In this document: piece by piece, positions 57,559-64,000 of the stretch
Position numbering within the stretch: position 1 is the stretch's first letter
How the letters are laid out: each line of letters opens with the position of its first letter
DNA from: Plectosphaerella cucumerina
Taxonomy: Eukaryota > Ascomycota > Sordariomycetes > Glomerellales > Plectosphaerellaceae
Length of the DNA stretch: 64,000 bases
Assembly (NCBI GenBank): GCA_020746995.1
Contig: JAGPXD010000007.1
Span: 1,922,001-1,986,000 of the forward strand
Reading direction: 5' to 3'
Program-made: the position numbers and the translations under genes
Notes under the pieces: model-generated
Seen by the model: the letters and a program-made list of their open reading frames with translations, nothing else
What the model was told of the DNA's origin: nothing
The model's database searches: none

Positions 57559-57892
57559 ACAAGCTGTGATAAAAAGCGGCAAGGCCTTATAGTGTGGCTC
57601 TATTCGGTCGTAGTGACATTTCACCCAACCTGCTTACCACAAGCTGCCCCATTGGTGACGGGAGTTATTAAACAGAGTGGTTCCTGAAGGTCATGTTTCT
57701 CTAGCCAACCTGCCATGTCCCGTCCCTTCCCAGCACTTCCGTGCCATCATATTACGCCACTGCCCGCCACCTCATGCTGCGAACCTGGAATTCAGTTGCT
57801 CCTGGCCATGTGGCGCCGCCTCGGTGACTCCTCGTAAACCTGAAACTCATCTTTATGCCATGGCAAGTGGCAGCCTGGAGCATGGGGGGCAC

Positions 57893-57898
57893 TATAAA
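57893..57898 (+). promoter_or_regulatory. Candidate TATA box
   Basis: TATAAA within GGCACTATAAAGCA, 172 bp before the ATG at 58065, followed by a C/A-rich leader. Confidence 0.45.
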
Positions 57899-58064
57899 GC
57901 AGTCGTGCTATCCTGCCTGACCCCGATTCTAATTCCAGTGTGAACCTCAACAACCAGTACCAACCATCTTCAGAGTCCGGCATTTCTCTTCCATCTCTCC
58001 CACATCATTCTGACATTCTTCGTACCATTCTGCATTCGTCTCATTTTACTGAGCAATCGTCAGA

Positions 58065-59786
58065 ATGGCTTCCGCACTCGAGGAAGAGAGTTTTGTTGAC
58101 GCAACACGGGCCTTCATACGCCGACCATCAACATCACTTTCTCTGAAAGCTCAGATGACGGCAATCACAGATGAAGTTCCCATACACGACACTACCAAGA
58201 ACTACTCGCGGCGGGACGTGGAGAGACGGATCCACATCATTCGAGAGATCCAAAACAGAGTTCGCGCTGTAAGCCCCGAGCTGGTTTTCAACACCATGCA
58301 AGTCGCATACCTATTGCAGATCGATTACGACCAACTGGAGAACTTCAACAGCGATGACGACGCGGGACTTTTGTTGCACATACTGGGATGTGTCCAGCCA
58401 TTTCTCCATACCTGTGAGCCGAGTCACTCTTCTTCGTTCACCTCTTCTGTTTGCTGAGTTGACTGCTAGGTTTGAGCAAGTCTTCCTTCCTTGACAAGAA
58501 CATGGGAAATGCAGCGTCCGAGAGTAGCCCGAACCAAAATGGCAAGAGAGCCTCCAATGACTTGACGGAGTCGAAGGTCAAGAAAGTCAAGGTCAGCGAC
58601 AACGAGACCACATCCAACGAGACCACGTCCAACGAGACCACGTCCAAGGACTCGGAAGCAGATGCAGGCCGGCACATGGCAGCATCTAACAAAGTCAGTC
58701 ACATCTGAGTACCCTGGGATGATGCCGGGCAGTAACTGACACACAGAGCAGGCCAAGGTCAGGGATCGTAACCTGTGTGTTATCTCCCAGACGAAATTCC
58801 CGGATAACGTCCACATCATTCCGTACACAACCACAGAGTCCCAGACTCATGCTTTGAACGCATGTTCCAGGTTCACGAAGTTTCTGCAACATCACGACGG
58901 ACGCCTCTCATTTGGAGTCAGGCATCTTCTTTTCCCGAAGAAGGATGGTCGACATGTCGTCGGAGCCTCAGACGACACTTTCAACATCATGTCCCTAAAC
59001 CCCTGGTTTCACCGAGGTTTAGATAAGTTACTTTTTGGTCTCAAGCCTATCTCCACATTGCCCCGACCCGATGCCACCAGAGACGAGATCGAATATATAT
59101 GTGTCGAGTGGCGATACCTTCCGATACGGCTTGCCAAAGCTCTCGAGCATGAGCATCTCAATTATCTCCGTCAGAAGCCTACACAACAACGTCCAGTTGC
59201 CCTTTGCGAGGTGAATATCGATGCAAATGGGATCTCCGACTTCTTCCAGGGCCACCTCAAGAACCCCGAAAGTCAGCAGGGCTTCTTTGATGCATCCGGA
59301 CGCCTGATTGAATCTGGCAGGCGATTTGAGATGCCTGCCTACAAGAAGGACGCTGCAAACACATGCAAGCTTCTCGAAGTGTCTTGGCTCGCGCGTCGAA
59401 TTGCTAGCATGTCTGGGGCCGCTGAAGCCATCGACCTTCTTAGCGACAAACCTGACCCTCGTTGGATGGAAGTTGCGTGGATTTTCCAGGACCGGGCCTA
59501 CCAGCGTATTCTGGAGGAGGAATATGCGGATGCCAGATCGCCTGTCAGCGAAATGGAAGAGACGGACGAGATGACTTCAAGTTACGAGGACGAAGAAGTT
59601 GCAAGCCGGCTCCGTGACAGACCTGACCCTCGTTGGACGGAGGCTGCGCGGCGCTTCCTTGCCCTGACCTATCGGCCATACCTGGAGGAGAATGCCAGGG
59701 CAGGCTTTGTTGTTAATACCGGGGCAACGATGGACGAGAACATACAGGAAACCGAGGCTCATGACCTTCTCAGCGACACGGAGTAG
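58065..59786 (+). CDS. HNH_2-type protein with C-terminal repeat
   Basis: Exons 58065-58413, 58470-58693 and 58752-59786 encode 535 residues (GTGAGC/TGCTAG and GTCAGT/GAGCAG). The N-terminal 120 residues are helical and unassigned. A Thr/Ser/Asn-rich linker holds a triple NETTS repeat (15-bp units, 58601-58645). A fungal HNH-type module follows: LCVISQT, VHIIPYTT and FNIMSLNPWFHRGLDKLLFG, with His and Asn residues expected of a metal-binding finger. The C-terminal 120 residues contain a duplicated motif DPRWxE about 57 residues apart and a shorter third echo. HNH_2 proteins are abundant in fungal accessory regions and their function is unknown; nuclease activity is an inference from the fold. 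The downstream sequence is degenerate. Confidence 0.8.
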
Positions 59787-60579
59787 CCTGGGGTGGCTGT
59801 GACGTGGCCCTCTAGGAAAGCTAAGAAACCTCAAATAATACCCAATTGCTTTGGTTTGTAGAAATATACACGACGCGGGAAGCAATAAGCGGCTACAATA
59901 CTCGTTAGCTATGTCACCTTCGTAGCAATTCACGAAAGAAAAGCCTCTTTCGTAAGAAAATACGTAAGATCTGGAGCTTCTAGCAAATAATACACTGATG
60001 GTCCAGAATATCGTTATTTTAGAATATTCGATGGCCACTGAACCACAGCACTCGCTCGATCTGGACATGGCGGATTCCACCTACCGCGTTGTCAGGGAGG
60101 GCATCCCGCTCGCCAGGCGCCGTGGACGGGTGCCGCTACCAGACACTCCTCAAGACCGCCCGCAGCGGCCTCGGCTACAAATTCCAACACCCGCGCATGG
60201 CTCCACGTCCATCAACCTTGTTGTAATTCAGTTGATCCGGCCCCGAGCAGCCTTCTGAAGACCGTAAGGTAAACCGTTGTTCCCCAGGTAGCTACGTGGC
60301 GGATCGCGGAGATGATCGTGAAGATGCCGACTAGTGTACCGGACGATCTAACTATCTGTCTGATCCAGAGGCGCTTTTATATATTAGTGTACGCCTATAG
60401 TCCGGAGAGGACCTAGTAAAAACAGTTGCGTCGTCGTGCCTTGTCGTGTAGACCAGACTCCATTCGTTTCTCTGGATAATAAAGGCCAGCAGCTAAACCT
60501 CTTCGCTGGGCAGCTGTGGCTCAACTCGTACGAGCAGTATGTTGACGTCTGTCGGTTCCTGGGGGTGTCATGGGAGCTG
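59787..60579. other. AT-richer stretch with possible gene scraps
   Basis: No intact gene. Two plus-strand pieces look coding-like but do not connect: a 43-codon open stretch at 60285-60413, ending in TAG at 60414-60416, which reads ATWRIAEMIVKMP in part, and one at 60457-60576 reading TPFVSLDNKGQQLNLFAGQL. The second reminds me, from memory and weakly, of large fungal DUF3638-type proteins. They lie in different frames with a stop between. A perfect 8-bp inverted repeat with a 6-nt loop occurs at 59932-59953. This is best described as a decayed gene or an insertion scar. Confidence 0.3.
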
Positions 60580-61016
60580 TCATGGCGTCTTGGCTTTCTT
60601 GGGCGTGTTCTGGGCGGGCTTCGTGTCGGTAGAGACACATTTGGTGCGATCGACGAAGACGCCGTTGTCACTGATATCGCTCTGTTCAGCCTTGAACTCT
60701 TGGGCCGTGCCTCCGATGACCATGGGCGACAGGCCGTTAGGTACGGCGATTGCGTCGCGAAGGACCTTGATCGCGTTTCCCTTGGACTTGATGTTGTAAG
60801 TGTCCTCGAAGGGCTGTGGAACCGGGCAGCCAACGGGAATCAGCTCGATGAGAGTGGCGATCACGTCGGCGAGTTGACCGGCAGGGGCCGAGGTTTGGCC
60901 GCTCCATCGGCGGTAGTGTGGCTACCAAGCGTGGCAAATGGAGATGTGAAGGAAGCTGAGTATTCCGTACTGAGTGGCTGGCTAGGATCTATTGATATGG
61001 CATGGGCCTGTGCCAT
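60580..61016 (-). pseudogene. Small gene broken by a one-base frameshift
   Basis: From ATG at 61016 a 51-codon frame (MAQAHAISIDPSQPL...) runs to TGA at 60863-60861, just where a second minus-strand frame begins to look coding (ADVIATLIELIPVG..., to the stop at 60580). The two frames overlap by 1 base in register, and reading continues sensibly if one base were present near 60866-60870. The second frame has no ATG of its own for over 60 codons. It contains VPQPFEDTYNIKSKGNAI and a Lys/Pro-rich end. I do not recognise the family. It could be a one-base deletion, a sequencing error or an unusual frameshift; the site (TCGCCGACG) is not a classical slippery heptamer. Confidence 0.45.
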
Positions 61017-61590
61017 GCCCCACTGACTGGCTACTGACAGGAGCCTTTTAAAGGTGGTGATGTCGAGGCGGATGGATTCGAGGGCAAGACGGAGCGGAAT
61101 TCTAAATGCCGGTTTGAGAAAAGCCCCTTGGGTGCGGTTTCGGATGTCTTGAGGGCGAGGGCTGGAGGTCTGAATATCTCGATGACGGATATGGGCCGGA
61201 TCTTGGCGGGGGAAATTATGACGAAAGAAGACTTTGAGGGGCGGAATAGGTGGTTAGATGAGAGCCCGAAACTGTTTGAGTTGAAAGAGAGATGAATGAA
61301 GGCTGAGTCGCGAACTTTGGTGGTTTCGAGGAGGTGAAGCCGCACAGTGCCAGCGACTGTTCACCCCTTTACATGCACAGTACGATCACTCAGCCCAGAG
61401 ACACTCGGAGTTGTTCATGAGACAGGTTAATTCACAACACGGGTTGCTTCATGAGACGGGTTGAATCATAAGAGAGGTTCATTCATTGACCAGACATCAC
61501 CCATCTAGACCATCCATCCACTCAAATCGGCCATCCTATCTATCAAAATTCCAATGTGTCGGCGGCGCCGGGAGTTGCGGCAGAAGTTTC

Positions 61591-61831
61591 CTACTTCTTA
61601 GCCTGGCCCTGGGCGTTGTTGCCGCCCTGCTAGTTGTTGCCGGAGGCAGCCTTGTCGGCGGCGCCCTAGGCGCGGGCGGCGAAGCCCGAGGAGGTCATGT
61701 TGCCACCGGACTTGGCCTGTTTCTTCTCGTCAGTCTTGTGGTCGGCTGTGGGAGGGGAGGCTCACCTGGGTGGACTGGATGCGGGCCTTATCATCCTGGG
61801 TGGGAGCGGTGGTGTTGTTGTTTCCAGACAT
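61591..61831 (-). pseudogene. Small stress-type protein gene with two in-frame TAG codons
   Basis: Exons 61831-61766 and 61716-61591 (GTGAGC/AAACAG, phase 0) follow a well-formed small gene: MSGNNNTTAPTQDDKARIQS, then a TSSGFAARA segment. The frame meets TAG at 61668-61666 and again at 61632-61630, yet stays recognisable afterwards (GAADKAASGNN; QGGNNAQGQAKK) to the normal stop at 61593-61591. Small fungal proteins of this type, as I recall them, have Gln right after FAARA, so both TAGs are explained by CAG to TAG changes. Start, splice sites and composition are intact. As read, the product is 38 residues; with both sites sense it would be 63. A TATA element lies upstream. Confidence 0.6.
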
Positions 61832-62013
61832 GATGATGGCTGGTGGTTGAGAGTTGGTTGGTGTGTGGAGTGGTGGTTGTGGAAGGGTGGTGAGTGAGAT
61901 GTGGTGAGCTTGAGTGGTGGCAGTTGGTATCTTGTGTGTGAGATGTGAAGACGTGAGAGTGTGATGAGGAGAAGAAGAAGACAGGAGATGGAAAAGGGGC
62001 CGTCTTCCTTGGG

Positions 62014-62020
62014 ATTTATA
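62014..62020 (-). promoter_or_regulatory. Candidate TATA box of the small gene
   Basis: TATAAAT on the minus strand lies about 185 bp before the ATG at 61831, followed by a C/T- and CA-rich leader, as in highly expressed fungal genes. Confidence 0.45.
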
Positions 62021-62497
62021 GAGAATGGCACCTGGCAGACTGACTTGTTATCCCTCGGCTTTGGCCTGTGTATGCTTGCAAGCCATGGCGGCATCTCGCC
62101 AGAAAACATGTTGAACAAACAAGGCCATGCAAGCAGGAAGACCTGGCCTCGTCAAGAGAAATCAGCACCGTCAGACACCTTGAAAGCTTGCGTGTGGATA
62201 TATTTGCCAGGCGGCCGAGGGTCACGCGCCCGACCTGTCCGTTGCCTCGTCCAGACCGACCCTTTGCTGCCCGTCCTCCCAACAACCCCAGTCTAAAGCG
62301 GCCTGCCTGTATCGCCGACTGCCGACCAACGAAGCGGATACTTACACCAGAAAAAAATCATATAAAAAAAGGGTCATCCATTTCCACGCCCCGTCCGTTT
62401 ACGCCGTCGTCCCCATTGCCAGGGTTGTGACGTGACCGTTTCGCTGCCGCCGCCGACAGCGAAAGAAGGCCAATGCGAGATGCTTGGTTTACCTCCT

Positions 62498-62502
<5 letters not shown>

Positions 62503-62556
<54 letters not shown>
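62503..62556 (+). repeat. (CT)27 microsatellite
   Basis: Twenty-seven uninterrupted CT units, 57 bp beyond the threonine synthase stop codon and probably in its 3' UTR, where the transcript would read (AG)n. Confidence 0.95.
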
Positions 62557-62558
<2 letters not shown>

Positions 62559-62612
62559 TTTCCTTCTGCCCAAACTCATCCGATAGATAGCAAGCACGGC
62601 CAGCTTGCTCAT

Positions 62613-64000
62613 CTAGTTTGCCGCCTTGAGCTCCTCGTCAACCTGCGTCCTGACAATCTCGCGGACCTTTTGCCAATCGTTCTCGACCTCTGTGAGCCTC
62701 TTCTCCTTGGATTCCAGGCCGATGAACTCCTGCGGCCGCACCTTCTCCTCAAAGTTGAAGCCAGCCTCCTTCTCGAGGGCGAGCTCGACGGCGCCGGCAA
62801 ACTTGGCGGGGTGGGCGGTCGACAGCGAGATGTGAGGGACGTCGGCGCCAGCGCGGGCGATGGACCGCAGCGAGGCGGTAACACCGACCGAGGTGTGAGG
62901 GTCGAGGATGTAGTCGCGCGTGTTGTAGTACGACCTGATGGTCTCGAGAGTCTGGTCGTCACTGACGCGCTCGCTTTCAAAGTCGCGCCTGGCAGCGGTG
63001 AGAACGTCCTTGTAGACGGGGCCGAAGCCGCCGCTGGTCTTGAGCTCCTTGAGCCACGAGGTGACCTCCTGGCCGGCCTGCTTCTTGTTCCACTCGTCGT
63101 CCATGCCGGCGCTTGAGGCGAACTCGTAGGCAAGGAACCACAGCAGGCGCTCGAAGTTGCTGGAGACGAGAATGTCCATGGCGGGGCTGAGAGTCTCCTT
63201 GACGCCCTCCTCGTGAGCCTTTGCGCCGTCGGTGGCGAGGCCACCAGTGGCAGCGGGGGCGGGAACCTCGCTCTTCTCGTAGCGGCCGGTGGTCCAGAAG
63301 CGGTGGAGGATGTCGTTCTCGTTGGTGGCGATGACGAGCTTGCCGATGGGCAGGCCCATCCGGAAGGCGAAATATCCGGCGAGGATGTCACCAAAGTTGC
63401 CGGTGGGCACGACGAAGCGGACCTTGTCGCCCAGCTTGAAGGGGGTGGCAGACTGCTTAGCCAGGGAGAAGTACGAGTGGAAGTAGTAGACGATCTGGGC
63501 GAGAATGCGGGCCCAGTTGATCGAGTTGACAGCGCCGAGGTTGTGGGTGCCGTTGATGTCGGGGTCGGCGAAGAGGGCCTTGACGATGTCCTGCGCGTGG
63601 TGTCAGTCGGGGTTGTGCTTGCAAGAATGCGCCGTGCTGCGCTCCGTCATGGCGCAAGGGGCTGACGACGTACCTGGCAGTCGTCAAAGGTGCCGGTGAC
63701 GGCGAGGTTGTGGACGTTCTCGTCGAGGACGGTGGTCATCTGGGCCTCCTGGATAGGGCTGACACGGCCCTTGGGGTGCAGAATGAAGACAGAGACGTCC
63801 TTCTTGCCGCGCAGACCGTAGATGGCGGCGGAGCCAGTGTCGCCGCTGGTGGCACCAACAACGGTGAGGTGATGCCGGTCTGGGTATTATTGTCAGCGTT
63901 TGGTAGGAGGTGGCAGGGGCGGTTGAAACGCACCACGGCCGGTCTTGCCCTCGTTCTTCCTCACAAGGAAGTACTCGAACAGGTTGCCAAGGAACTGCAG
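62613..64000 (-). CDS. THR4: Threonine synthase, 5' part missing at window edge
   Basis: Three exons are visible: from the edge to 63934, 63879-63674 and 63590-62613, encoding the C-terminal 416 or so residues. Landmarks in order: LQFLGNLFEYFLVRKNEG, the phosphate-binding loop VVGATSGDTGSAA, FILHPKGRVSPIQEAQMTT, NINGTH-type segment DINGTHNLGAVNSINWARI, VPTGNFGDILAGYFA, and DPHTSVGV. Threonine synthase is a fold-type II PLP enzyme converting O-phosphohomoserine to threonine. The PLP-binding lysine lies upstream, outside the window. Introns are canonical (GTGCGT/ACCCAG and GTACGT/GCGCAG). THR4 is the yeast name; the call is by sequence signature, and the family is single-copy in most fungi. Confidence 0.95.

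Larger units (their letters stand above)
56457..58064. other. Intergenic region with minisatellite
   Basis: About 1.6 kb between divergent starts (56456 and 58065). It contains the minisatellite and TATA element listed separately; no gene is supported. Confidence 0.5.
61832..62612. other. Intergenic region
   Basis: A 781-bp region upstream of the small gene and downstream of threonine synthase; contains the TATA element and the CT repeat listed separately. Confidence 0.5.

Noticed and set aside
1..64000. tRNA, rRNA, CRISPR arrays and intact transposons
   Set aside because: Scanned by eye for T-loop consensus, regularly spaced repeats and transposase motifs; none convincing. A tRNA scan would be decisive.

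Overview
The window is nuclear DNA from a filamentous ascomycete, most likely a Sordariomycete close to plant-associated lineages such as Colletotrichum, Verticillium or Fusarium. This rests on GC-rich coding sequence, short (about 47-90 nt) GT-AG introns with CTRAC-type branch points, monocistronic genes, and fungus-specific families: a CFEM-type PTH11-like receptor, Zn2Cys6 and bZIP/DUF3425 regulators, a NEP1-like protein and an HNH_2-type protein. Genus and species are inference only. All exon structures were built by hand from reading frame, splice signals and remembered family consensus; no alignment was run.

Layout. 1-5.67 kb holds no gene I can support. 5.67-17.6 kb: SET-domain protein, GT32-like type II membrane protein, HSPA12-like Hsp70, a single-pass membrane protein, a protein with a STAND-type N-terminal domain, and a YggS-family PLP protein. 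17.9-28 kb is a housekeeping block: AP-2 alpha adaptin, a Gfd2/YDR514C-like nuclease-fold protein, an NDUFAF5-like methyltransferase, ARPC5 and V-ATPase subunit B. 28.5-37.4 kb: a DUF3425 bZIP divergent from a short-chain dehydrogenase, HMG-CoA lyase, an eight-cysteine GPI-type protein, a DUF2470 membrane protein and the CFEM receptor. 37.4-40.75 kb is a second long gene-free stretch. 40.75-56.5 kb has a more secreted or accessory flavour: phosphoesterase-type acid phosphatase divergent from a Zn2Cys6 factor, NEP1-like protein, carboxylesterase, a C2H2 protein and a catalytically degenerate histidine-phosphatase-like membrane protein. 57.4-61.8 kb looks like an unstable accessory patch: a 17-bp minisatellite, an HNH_2 protein with a duplicated C-terminus, gene scraps, one frameshifted small gene and one small gene with two in-frame TAG codons. 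The window ends inside THR4 (threonine synthase), read leftwards and cut by the right edge.

The genes are individually transcribed and form no obvious biosynthetic cluster. Divergent pairs that may share promoters are Gfd2-like/NDUFAF5-like (373 bp), bZIP/SDR (about 600 bp) and acid phosphatase/Zn2Cys6 (about 1.4 kb). The most notable observations are the two-TAG small gene next to a frameshifted small gene, a probable GC-AG intron in the Hsp70-like gene, two introns of length 3n without stops, and two enzyme-family proteins that have lost signature catalytic residues.
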